A stretch of 64,000 nt of DNA from Leuctra nigra (Eukaryota; Arthropoda; Insecta; Plecoptera; Leuctridae): the NCBI GenBank assembly GCA_934045905.1, contig OW203762.1, positions 46,587,411 to 46,651,410 of the forward strand, given 5' to 3'. The position numbers and the translations under genes are program-made. The notes under the pieces are model-generated. The model was not told the origin of the DNA and did not search any database. It saw nothing but the letters and a program-made list of their open reading frames with translations. Positions 54,301-63,934 of this stretch are shown here, in pieces; the first letter of the stretch is position 1; the number at the start of each line of letters is the position of its first letter.

Positions 54301-57300
54301 ATTCTTTCTTCTCTTGCAGTTCTTGTCCCCTCACTCTAATCCTGCTCCGATCCATAACATTTGCCTTTCTCTCCATGACTTACACCTCGCTCTTCTCCAG
54401 GCTTATCTTCAGACCAAACTCTTCTGTCACTCTGCTCCATTCGTCAACCTTCTTCTGAACCTCCTCGCTACTCTCCCCCCATACCATGATGTCATCCGCG
54501 TAGATTATAGTTCTTGTATCTTCTCCTGTCGGTTCCACTCTTCTCAACATTTCATCCATTACCACCAGAAATAATGTTGGTGACAACACACTACCCTGTC
54601 TTAATCCCTCACCAACCTGAAACCATTCTGACGTCCCAATCTCAGTTTGCACACAACTTGAACTATCCCTGTACAAACTTTGAATCCTGCCAATCATTCC
54701 TAAACCAACACCCTTCGTTTTTAAACATTCCCACACCCTCATTCTTGGTAAACGATCATACGCCTTTTCCAAATCAAGGAAAACCATTTTCATTACTTCA
54801 TTTCCGTCCCATCTTCTCTCCATTATTCTTCTCACTGCAAACAATGCATCTATCGTTGATCTCCTCTTCCTAAATCCACAATGTTCTTCTCTTAACCCAT
54901 CTTCAATCATTTCCGATACCCTGAATTCTAATACTTTCTCAAATACCTTGGCTGTCTGAGACATTAGAGTAACTCCTCTGTAATTAGAACATTTCTTCTT
55001 GTCCCCTTTCTTGAACAAAGGCACAATAATTCCTTTGCCCCAATCATCTGGAACCTTTTTCTGCATCCAAACAGCTTTTATTACACGATATAGCCATTTC
55101 ATTCCAACTTCCCCAGCTGCTTTCACCATATCCATTGTTACTTCATCCCACCCCGGTGATCTTCCATTCTTCATATCGTATAAAGCCCGATATACTTCCG
55201 CCTCACTCAAATCCTGTTCTTCCTGTACCCTATTTTCATCGTCCTCATTCACATAATGATCCTCTTCTTCTACAGCATCTGTTATCTTGCTCGTTGTCAT
55301 ATCATCATCTTTTACATTCAACAAATCTGAAAAATATTTCTGCCATAAACATAATATTTCCCTTGTATTTGTAATCATTTCACCTCTATCGTTTTTCATA
55401 TAGGACTGGTTGTCCCGTTGCTGTCTTCTTGATTTGATTATACTGTATAACATTTTCTTGTTTCCTTCAAAATCAAGTTCCAGTTTCACTGCTAACTCTT
55501 CCATAGATTTCTTCTTTTCTTCACCAACAATCCTCTGTACTCTACCCTTACATCTTCTGTAAAATACAGCATTTTCTAATGAATTTTGCAATTCCTTCTT
55601 TTGCCAGGCTCGACGTTTTTCAGCAACCGCTTCTCGTACTCTTTCATTCCACCATCTGGTCTCCTTTTCCTTCTTTCTTCCTCTCGCCCTTCCACACACT
55701 TTCTCTGTACAATCAACAAACGCTGATTTAAAATCATTCCATTCCTCTTCCACTTCCTTGACATCTCCCATTGGTTGCCTCATACAAAGTTCCTGTATGA
55801 ACTCTATTCGAACTTCTTTTTCTTGAAGTTTCCAAATCTTAAGTCTTTTATTTTTATACCTGATCAAGCGTCTAGGCATTTCAATTCTAAACTTCCCCAC
55901 CAATAATCTATGATCGCTGTCAATAGCTACTGATGGGAAAACTCGCACATCCATTAGAAACATACCAATGTCTCTCCCAATACAAATATAATCAATTACT
56001 GATTCGGTTCGATCTTCTCCGTAACCGTACCTCGTGATCTGATGACTTTTCCTCTTTTTAAACAAGCTATTTCCAATTTGAAGCGAGTTTCTGCCACACA
56101 ACTCTAGCAACTTCTCACCATCTCTGTTTCTGCTGCCAAGACCAAAATCACCCATGATGCCTTCGTATCCAGTCTTATCAATCCCAATCTTAGCATTGAA
56201 GTCTCCAATCAATATTACATTCTTCTTTGTTATTAGAACCCTTTCCAAGTCTTCAATAAATGATTCTTTTTCTTCCACTGGTCTTCTTCCCGTCTGAGGC
56301 GCATACACTTGAAGTATTTCCACAACAGAACTCTTATTAACCTTTATCTTCATTGCCATGATTCTATCATTAGTATACTGCACATCAATGACACAGTCCT
56401 TTAAACTCGGATCCACAACAACTGCAACCCCATTCTTTCCTTCTTCTCCCCCTGACCACCACAACTTGTAACCTTCTCTCAACTGCTTCTCTCCTTGTCC
56501 CTTCCACTTTGACTCGCTCAGACCCATTATATTCAATTTCTTCTCCTTCATCACATCCACAATCTCATGAATCTTACCATTTAAAGTTACTATATTCAAC
56601 GTTCCAATGCTGAACTCTGTTATTTTTCCTATTTTCTTTCCTTTATTCATTCTCACTTTCATTCCCCCTTTTCTCTTCCCTTTATTCCTTTCTTTCGTTT
56701 TTCGTCCTCCGGTCTCTTCGACGAGAGTCACCTGGTTCTTCTCTTCACAACTCGACTCCAAAAAACCTGATTCCCTGACCTGTGCTCATTCTCTTCATCT
56801 CGCTGTATAGTTATAGTTCCAGTACTCATTCCATTAACTTCTGTTTCCACTGCATTTCTATTATACCATCCCTTTTTCCAACTTGTGTTGATAAAAGACA
56901 TTGATTAATGATTTTACTCCAACGTTTCCTTCCATATCCATTCTCATCTTTCGTCCAACTTCCTTCTGCCACTCCCATCTGTTCGTTTTATATCCTGGTG
57001 TATATTCTATCTCTATGAATTCACAACCCATACCCTCACTAATGAATTTAATTTCTTTATTAAGGAACTTTCCTGATTCACTTTGAAGTCCAAAAAGAAT
57101 TATCTCTACATTTGGACCGAAAAATACCCATGCTGCATGCAATAATTCTTCGAAGTCCTTCATTATCTCAATCCTGTTTCTTCCAGCTCTCACATCCGCA
57201 TTCCCAATCTTCAATAAGACAGTCTTGGCATTATTCCTACTACTGGAATAAAACTGACTTTTCATTCTTATTGCCATCTCCTGTATTCTGATTCCCGGAT

Positions 57301-57340
57301 CAATTCTTGCCTCATTTCCTACTTCTTTGCAGTATTATTA

Positions 57341-57396
<56 letters not shown>

Positions 57397-60300
57397 GTCA
57401 ATATTATGATGAAATGGATGTTAAGTACATATATTGTAACCCAGCGAAAGAGCTGAAAACAATAAAATGAATAAATACAATACAAAATTTCCTCGATCTG
57501 TGTCTAAAGTACCTACCTACCACGAAATAGAATCACACTGTTTTCTTCGTAAGCTTCGCCACCAGCTTCGCCAGCTGGTTGGCTGCTGAGCATGGAATGT
57601 GACACATCACGGCTACATGACCTTGCACAGGGGTGCGCATGCGCACGCCCCGAGTCTCACTAGTGAGAGGGGGGTTGGTTGAAGTCATCATCGGGTCGGG
57701 GGAAACAACTAACAAGTAAGCGCAGCGTCAAGAGTTTCGGAATATAAAAAAATAGGGATTCTACGTGCACGATAAGTCCTTAATAATGGGCAAGTACTGC
57801 AATTCCCGCGTTTTTTTTCATTTCCCCACCAATCGCGAAAATTAACATAATCACCAATTCACCACTTTGGGAATGTTAAAATCGAATTTTAGCTTTTTTA
57901 TCACCACAAACAAGTAACAACTGGCTCTGGCAATGGTTAACAACTGGTTTCTTTTCATGTGTAACTGGGCAATGCAAAATACAAACATTCATTACAAACA
58001 AGCTTACAAAACAAACAAACACACAACACTGACATAGCTTTGCTCCACATTTTATTAAAGCATACATAATTGAACCTATAGGTAGGCACACTCCTGGCAG
58101 CACATATTTAGTACAGCATACCAATTATTCTGCATGCCTCTGATATTCATGCTCTTGAGAACTCTACTCAGCATTTTCCTACCATGTCCAAGTGTAGAGC
58201 TAGAGCTACTGTTACTCACTTGTTCTGCACCAAGATCTGCCTTCGTTCGGCCATCGCAGTATGGGCCGGCAAGCTTCCGAGCAAGTTGTCTCTAGAGAAA
58301 GCCCGCCGCCGCCGTGCAAGATGGCTCAGTCGACGTCCAGGCGAAGGTCCTGCAGCACGCTTGCAGTTTCTCCTTTCACTATTGCCAGCACCAGCGGCCC
58401 ACAAGTTGCAAGTAGAGGCCGTCTCACAGCCTACAAAACGCTGTGTGAACTTCTGACACAATGCTTCAAACTCCTCAGACGAAGCTCCATTGTTGTAACT
58501 GAAAGAGTTACATACACATTTAAGTGAGAGTTATGGTAATTGGTAATCATGAGTTATGCTTATAGCACTCTTTTGCTGAAGCAGCGCCTCAGAAAAAGTA
58601 TTGGTATAGGTAGGTATTCAAACCAATACATCAATTGATCTGAAATTTTACACTTGGAAGGTACATGACGAGCAGACATCTGCCAGCGAACCATTTATAT
58701 TTTAAGAACCATACTAGGAAAACGCTACCTATGTGTAATGCGTTGATAAGCGAGCCTTCGTATTGTATGCGAATTCATATGCATTTGCAAGTTGCTGCTC
58801 TACAGGCCTTGGAACTGAAGCATCAAGAAAGCAAAGCAATGAGAAAATATCTGAAAATGTTCAATAATACCTAAAATTTTGGTCTCAATGACCATGCAAG
58901 GCATTTAAAAGTTGATTTGTCAAATGGTTCCATTTTTATTTTCAACAGGATCCCGTTCGAAAAATAGGTACCTACACGAGACCGCTCATGAAGTTAGTGT
59001 GTACCTACCTTCAAAATTTCAGATCGATCGGTTGAATCTACGATCATCATCACACTTTACAGAGATTGGAAACGGGCTGACTAGCTGGACATGGGTCTGG
59101 TCCCATTGAAAAAAACAATCTGAGAACAAGCGGCTGTGATGTTGCTCTCGTTCCACATGTCTTTTTCTCCCGCCAAGAAGAGAATTCCAAACAGTCGACA
59201 ATGCGCCCTTATAACTAGCAGCGGCAAGTTTGAGAAGCTTTTTCAAACCTGGCGGCAATTGTGTGAATCAAATTTAAACACTCCAAAAGCGAACTTTTAT
59301 TAAATTTCGCGGGTCACCGGCCTGAAGTAAACGGGTGCAGGAAGTAATTCGGTACAAATCGATGGAAGTAAATCCTTCATTTAGCATTGGTCTTAGGGGA
59401 ATGACGTCACAATGCGCAGATCGTTTCCAATCCCTGTCAAGTGTGATGATCGTATTTGAATGGTTTCAACCGGGCTTGGGCATTAAACACAAAAAGACAG
59501 TAAGTGCCATAAGATTACTACCGAGGTGACACTTGCTATGGTCGCTTAATTCTACAATTTTGAATTATAATTAATTATTATTATTACTTCATGAGAGACT
59601 TCATTCATGGAGAAAGACACTTACTGTACGTCAGGATAGCAGCAACTCTTCACGCCCGGCCAATGGCATTCCGCTGCCGTCTGCCGAAGTGCTGACGAAC
59701 GCTCGTAATCAATGTTTTCAGTACTTTGAGCCAAAGACAACAGACTATCATTATCTCTGAGCAGACGAAGCATCTCGTCCACTCCTAATTGAGGGATTGT
59801 TACTGATGGAGGAGGAATAACACCAATCAGTGACTCCTGAATCTGCTTCAGTCTGCATTGCTCCTGCTGTTGTCCAAACTTGGGTGCCATCAAAATGTTA
59901 TTATAGCATGGATAATTCTCAGAGTCCTCATTGTCAGAAAACAGAAGCGGGGAATTTACCGACATCTCGATTTCCTTGCTTCCCGTGCTCTGTTCGCTCT
60001 TCATACCATTATGGTTGCTCAGCAGTTCTTCGGAGCAGTTGGAATCATGAATGACGACTGCTAGTTGTTCACTATTATCATGATCTGAATTTATTGTACA
60101 AGGAGCCACAAAACTGGTTTTAAGATCAGATTCTATTAAAATTTCGAGGTCTTTTGTTGATTCAGAGTCAATTGATGACTCTTTGTCTTGGGTTCTGTTC
60201 TGCTTAGTTGGCAAGACAAGTAATCCATTCTTGGAATTAAACCAAGTCATAAAATCATCTGATGCCAATTCTACATGTGTGTCCACATTTTTCATCTTAG

Positions 60301-61213
60301 TGCAACCAATATCTGTTTCCAATATTACAATGTTGTGAACATCTTTGTTTGCATCTTCATCTTCCACTTCCACAGTCTTGGTGTCAGAGTCATCAACATC
60401 CGTGTGTACTAGCATATCTCTCTTTTTAGATACATTTGTTACTTCAGAATCCATTCTTGCATCTCCTTTTGGCAAGAGAATTTCTATCAATGACTGCGTA
60501 TGAACATTTAACAAGCCTGCTCTTTCTTCATTAAATATTAAACATTTTATTGCTTGCACATAATTGTCAGTAGAATTATACTGGGAGATAACGCTAGGTG
60601 AAGTTGGTGGATTAGACCTTAGAGTTGGAGCATTGTCCAGAGTATTGTCCACAAGAATACAAGAATCAACTAAAGATTTGTTAACTAGGTTATTTGGTGT
60701 GAGTGGGACAGTACTTGTGTGAACCATTCCAGATGATGGGGAAGAGACTATTGGTATTGAAGAGCCACAGATTTGTTCTTGATTTGGAATATTGCACTCG
60801 ATTTGTTTATTTACACTTGAGATTGTACACAAAGATGACTGATCTCTTAGTTCAAATAGCTCTTTTGCACATGTATTTTTTATCACTTTGTTACTCTGAT
60901 CTGTGATGTCTGTTAATCGTTTCTTGATAACCATTGAAAGTGGGGGCAGTACGTAGCTTGGATGTCTTTCAATGTCTGAATAATTAGTGTCATTGTTGGC
61001 ATACTCTCCCAAAATTGGTGGAAGAATTGTACTAAACTCAAAAATTGGGGATTCACTTGTGGTACTGCTAGAGGTTTCAATGCTTTCTTCAACACAGATG
61101 TTACAGTCAACTAGATCAGATGGCAATAAATTAGAATGAGGTCCGCATGCCGTGTCATGATTCTCTATGTCTTCTCTTACCACCAACTGTGTCTGTTTGA
61201 ATGGTGACTTCAT
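44160..61213 (-). CDS. Long gene with an MTBP-like C-terminus, at least four exons
   Basis: Exons 61213-59625, 58498-58220, 52708-52387 and 44378-44160 have GT-AG borders and compatible phases and give 802 codons before TGA. Residues 1-530 are acidic, Ser/Thr-rich and look disordered. Residues 530-622 are basic (LSHLARRRRAFSRDN). Residues 623-730 carry three RxL-type cyclin-docking motifs (RALF at 644-647 and 684-687, RRLVY at 698-702) and an SP site. The last 72 residues form a helical domain. Its pattern (HRKKLLWAVAEALRGSGI, H at about 749, FRPC, ESRSGST) resembles the C-terminal domain of MTBP, which with Treslin/TICRR loads Cdc45 at origins under CDK control. This identification is from memory and tentative. 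ATG 61211-61213 has TAG 36 bases upstream in frame, but the TAG could also be an intron end, so a longer N-terminus outside the window is possible. Introns 2 and 3 hold nested transposons. Confidence 0.6.
44575..45310. repeat. Old repeat with internal tandem duplication
   Basis: A unit of about 165 bp (GTTTGATC...CATTTTTCA..CCTATCAGGAG...CTGCAAACAG...TGTGCAAAATTTCAG) occurs twice in tandem at about 44960-45118 and 45126-45313. The TAGGAAAACGCT...GCGTT..TGAGCGAGC string at its left and the CAAAATTTCAGATCGATCG string near its end also occur at about 58711-59037 in the same orientation. Confidence 0.6.
45326..45358. repeat. Poly(A) tract
   Basis: 33 consecutive A bases follow the old repeat. 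Confidence 0.95.
45557..45703. repeat. Hairpin with 35-nt perfect arms
   Basis: 45557-45591 (GGGTGGTTATTCTTGAAATA...) is the reverse complement of 45669-45703. The spacer itself has further ATGACGTCATAA-like inverted strings. It is probably a small foldback element. Confidence 0.8.
49858..50056 (+). repeat. 5' LTR of the Gag-protease element
   Basis: This is 199 bp, identical by eye to 51404-51602, and contains AATAAAG. Confidence 0.95.
50135..51331 (+). CDS. Gag-protease protein, 398 aa
   Basis: The frame is open from 50039, but ATG 50135 is the first after the LTR and primer site. The order is a retrotransposon Gag core (FDFTDPQTWTRWIRRYERFR, then IRDRLVVGLRD), two zinc knuckles (CTRCGRTPSHPIRDC and CRSCNIMGHFEKHC) and a protease core with the regular DTG triad (FKIDTGADVTVLS). 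The frame stops soon after the protease. The Gag is clearly homologous to that of 2066-6100, which points to the same Ty3 lineage. The reading frame is undamaged, suggesting that Gag and protease are kept by selection or that insertion was very recent. Confidence 0.9.
   Translation: MVLGDEANVHVQQQPLPQADSTTQLQPPPKFDFTDPQTWTRWIRRYERFRISSCLDKASKSRQVHHLIYCMGDEAEDILLSMELTALEEDDYELVVEKFNSHFVKRRNVIFERAKFHQRKQEEGESAAEFITSLYTLVKHCAYGALQEELIRDRLVVGLRDTKLSETLQMDAELTLKKAIDKVRVHEDIRGQQKILRGLESNDANVDMVKSNKPKFQHSGARSHQQQEHFKPSSSYSGQNKSADRCTRCGRTPSHPIRDCPAREVKCRSCNIMGHFEKHCRSKKKQSTVHEVRTGGQQPEVYLGTIDGDTTDDPWFVTLLVNGKRTQFKIDTGADVTVLSEEEYKSRFSKHKLSPTTKTLLGPGRATLDVKGQFKATFQVKQNKSFKDHKDSMIISIV
51404..51602 (+). 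repeat. 3' LTR of the Gag-protease element
   Basis: This is the partner of 49858-50056. Confidence 0.95.
52387..52708 (-). CDS. MTBP-like gene, exon with RxL motifs
   Basis: The acceptor is ATTTCAG and the donor AAG/GTTTGT. The product has two KRALF motifs, one KRRLVY motif and Ser-rich runs. Confidence 0.68.
53260..57332 (-). pseudogene. LINE with SGNH, endonuclease and reverse transcriptase regions, decayed
   Basis: This is the same family as 7720-11163 and 21113-23765. In order on the minus strand: an SGNH-esterase-like region (57277-56861; VLLKIGNADVRAGRN resembles the Gly-x-Asn-Asp block), then a frame 56761-54380 with endonuclease (LGLSESKWKG...IGDFNAKIG) and reverse transcriptase (LDLEKAYDRLP, YADDIMVWGE). 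TAA at 54377-54379 breaks the frame just after KSEV, and the frame continues to about 54150. Sequence after the palindrome insertion (53766 to 53264) gives the C-terminal domain (AVSWNVGEKE, KFLRSAKG, SVGRPRAQW, acidic tail). The 5' edge abuts an ATT microsatellite. Confidence 0.85.
53767..54149. mobile_element. 383-bp near-perfect palindrome with TTAA duplication
   Basis: Left arm 53767-53954 and right arm 53965-54149 are reverse complements with few mismatches (terminal GACGGCTTGGTAGTGAGCG). TTAA at 53763-53766 and 54150-54153 is the target-site duplication, as used by piggyBac-type elements. It splits the LINE reading frame at 53260-57332, so it is younger than that LINE. Confidence 0.88.
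57333..57396. repeat. ATT microsatellite
   Basis: About 60 bases of ATT repeat adjoin the 5' edge of the LINE. Confidence 0.95.
57938..58219. other. Intron of the MTBP-like gene, no feature recognised
   Basis: No transposon ends or coding signal could be supported here. Confidence 0.35.
58220..58498 (-). CDS. MTBP-like gene, basic-region exon
   Basis: The acceptor is TTTCAG and the donor AA/GTGAGT. The product runs from YNNGASSEEFEAL to AERRQILVQN. Confidence 0.65.
58499..59624. other. Intron of the MTBP-like gene with an old repeat
   Basis: A diverged copy of the TAGGAAAACGCT repeat (also at 44575-45310) covers about 58711-59037. The rest shows nothing recognised. Confidence 0.45.
59625..61213 (-). 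CDS. MTBP-like gene, exon with long disordered region
   Basis: This exon has 529 codons plus 2 nt, and the donor is CA/GTAAGT. Its length and lack of stops argue strongly for a real exon. No domain was recognised. Confidence 0.75.
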
Positions 61214-61451
61214 TGAAGAGTTTTCTAAGAAATCTTCTACAATAATCTACCTGTGATCACTGCACTGCAAGTAGCCTCTGAACCTACAACACAAAAGTAC
61301 TGCTCTGTAATGATTAGCATAAAATTATATAATAATGTTTACTACGTACCTACACTTAGCAAAACATAAAACGGTAGGTACGTGAATAAATTTGAATGAC
61401 TGTAATTTGATGTTCTTTGACAATCGATCCATATTATCATCAATTAGGTAC

Positions 61452-61687
61452 TCTAGAGTAAGCGACTTCCGGTGCAACTTGGTTTCAGTTCTTCTGGAAA
61501 ATAACAGGGGACTTACTTTGATGTTGACATAATATTATAAATGAAAGATTGAAGTTAATGGTGGTAGGTATATTGGGATTTTCTTAGCTTTGTTTTGTTT
61601 ATATGAGGAGCAATCAATGTACCTAAGTCCCATGTTATTTTCTATAAGAACTGAAACCAAATTGCACCGGAAGTCGCTTACTCTATG
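61452..61687. promoter_or_regulatory. Inverted repeat with ETS-type sites, possible bidirectional promoter
   Basis: Left arm 61452-61515 and right arm 61624-61687 are reverse complements with about six mismatches in 64 bases. Each contains the ETS/GABP-type core ACCGGAAGT (as ACTTCCGGT on the left arm). The pair lies between the start of the minus-strand exon at 61213 and the plus-strand micro-ORF at 61696. A foldback transposon is the alternative. Confidence 0.4.
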
Positions 61688-61695
61688 TCTTGCTA

Positions 61696-61809
61696 TGAGA
61701 CGAGCGCTCACAGAGCTAGATGACGATGACTATGTACATTATAAACTCAATGCAATTGGTATCATCTTTTATTTACTTGGACTTATCCTTCCTTATACAC
61801 TGAAGTGAC
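61696..61809 (+). CDS. 37-codon ORF with one membrane segment
   Basis: The ORF starts ATGAGACGAGCG and ends TGA. The product begins MRRALTELDDDDYVHYKLN; IGIIFYLLGLILPY follows as a single hydrophobic helix. It starts 9 bases after the right ETS-site arm. Many animal micro-proteins look like this, but I recognise no family and short ORFs arise by chance. Confidence 0.3.
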
Positions 61810-61916
61810 ATAAATTATAGGCCCAATACCTAAAGTTCGTTCACGATAAGAATTTCACTGACGTTTTAGTCAATCACGTCGTTCATTGGTCAGTCACTTG
61901 AACACTGCCCTGTCAA

Positions 61917-62162
61917 TGGCAAGACTTTCTTCTTTGTATTATTGAAATTGTATAAATTATGTCAAATACACTATTTTTATTATTAGAAAATATTAGAAAA
62001 ATTCAATCAAATTGATTTATTTCCATCTACAGTCGTATTATACATAGTTTTGGATTATTCTATTGATATTTTCATATGTAGGTATACAATTGTTCATTTG
62101 ACTACAGTAGTATCTACACGGCCGCCATTACGGCTTGCAATTCTAATCGTGAATGAACTTTA
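61917..62162. repeat. 250-bp dispersed repeat, copy B
   Basis: This matches 32628-32878 in the same orientation, with scattered differences. It includes CTACACGGCCGCCATTA. Confidence 0.75.
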
Positions 62163-62589
62163 CCTACACTTTTTTACACACTTTTTTTACACACTACACT
62201 TTTTTTTTATTTTTCAGTGGTACCTAACAAAATAGAGGGTTATTTGAATAACACCGCCAAAACGCGAAATTTTTTATTAGTTATTTTTAAAACGAAATTT
62301 GTTAAAAAATAAAACCACTTTTACGGGACGGGACTCTACCTAGGTATTCGCGTAAATGACAGAAGAGCTCTGACCTTGTAGAAAACTACTTGGGGTTGCT
62401 TAGTGGGAGGGGCAGTGACCTCTTATTATCACTTGAAAATAAAGTTGACAGGTATGTCTTTTACAGTATGAAACAGCTTAATTAAATAATTTGATTTTTG
62501 ATTATGCATTGTGAAAAACCATGAAAAACCAAGGTGGACAGTAATATGCTGCATTGGCTTACCTAGGGCTTACATTTTTTAGTGATATT

Positions 62590-63493
62590 ATTATTAAGTA
62601 GTCTTTATTTAGCCATCGGCTATTTCAGTACAGTACAATCATGAAATGTCTCTTCCAATACAGCTCAACACACTTTTACAATAAAATAGGCACACAATAA
62701 ATATAATATGATAGAATTATACCTATACCTATACCTCTTTCACTTTTACATATTCAGTTATTATACACTTGAACTTATTCACATCGTCCAAGTCTTTAAT
62801 AGCAGCTGGCAAGGTGTTAAAAGCCCTAACTCCTTTATAAAATAGGCTGTTATTTAATTTATGCGATTTACAATGGTCAATGAAAACCCCTACCGAACGG
62901 GTGTCATAGGCATGTTCAACCTTATTCATCTTAAAGTATCCAGGCATATAACCTCTATCAATTTTAAATAAAAACATAAACACTGCAATCTGTACCATTT
63001 CTTCCACACTGCACCAGTTCAACCTTTTCCTCATCTCAATAGAAGAGGTCATCCTTCTCTCACGTAAAATAAATCTCATGAACTTGTTCTGCATAACTTG
63101 CATTCTATTAACATCCTCTTTACAGGCATTATAGAAGAGAGTGCAGCAGAAATCAAAATGGGGTTTGACAATACAGTTAAATATTAAAATTTTGGTCCAA
63201 ACAGATAAAACACTCCCTACCCTACACATATAACCATACTTCTTTCCAAGTTTATTCAAGACATTTAGAATGTGTTTTTTAAAGTTAAGCCTATTATCAA
63301 TTATAATACCTAAGTATTTGAACTCAGTGACACATTCAACACTTATACCATTAATTATGACCTTATCATTATTATCATTAATACCACTATGTCTTTCCCT
63401 GCCAACATACATAACTTTGCACTTCCTTTCGTTCAGTTTTAATTTATTCACATTCACCCATACCACTATCTTTTCCATTTCTTTAGATCGCAA
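62590..63493 (-). mobile_element. 5'-truncated LINE, reverse transcriptase C-terminal part
   Basis: The frame 63493-62729 (254 aa) codes for the end of a reverse transcriptase and what follows it: LKLNERKCKVMYVG, FKYLGIIIDNRLNF, KPHFDFCCTLFYNAC, MQNKFMRFIL. There are no internal stops. The catalytic core and endonuclease are missing. The 3' region has a short GGTATA tandem and ends near GATGGCTAAATAAAGACTA. It belongs to a different family from the other LINEs in the window (Jockey/CR1-like). Confidence 0.85.
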
Positions 63494-63844
63494 GAAAGAT
63501 GTATAGTATAGTACCTACCTACCTAACAGCATTGCTCTGGCATTTGAATAGAATAGGTAGTAGGTAAATGTTGACAATATTATGTAAGTCCCAGCACTTG
63601 ATACACTGTTTCATTTTTATTATTCTTCAATGGAAATTCTAATAGCTCATAAATCCGAAGATTATCTATACTTTTTAAAACCACAAAACGCAAAATTTCC
63701 AATTCCAAAAACGAAATTTTGAATTTTTTAAAAACATAATCGGATCTTGACTAATCAGAAACAAACTTCAACGTCCAATTTATCATATTATGGAATGCAG
63801 CCATGATGTGACATTTCACAAACAGTCTAGGTTTTAAAAATTAA

Positions 63845-63934
63845 GGCCGATGCACAATTGACGCGGACGGACGACGCAGACGTCATGCCTAAACATTATA
63901 TCCGTCGTCCGTCTGCGTCAATTATGCATCGGCC
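63845..63934. mobile_element. 90-bp TTAA-flanked hairpin element
   Basis: GGCCGATGCACAATTGACGC at the left faces GCGTCAATTATGCATCGGCC at the right, with TTAA on each side (63841-63844 and 63935-63938). It is a very short TTAA-type element. Confidence 0.75.

Larger units (their letters stand above)
53027..57929. mobile_element. hAT-type element holding a LINE that holds a palindrome
   Basis: The ends CAGGGCCAGTTGTT... and ...AACAACTGGCTCTG are flanked by a perfect 8-bp duplication GCAATGGT (53019-53026 and 57930-57937). The original part has CGCGAAAT/AATCGCGAAAA strings like the element at 15145-16006. It lies in an intron of the MTBP-like gene. Confidence 0.87.

Noticed and set aside
58184..58527. 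Two plus-strand frames of about 90 aa
   Set aside because: They lie opposite the basic-region exon of the MTBP-like gene, whose splice phases fit better.
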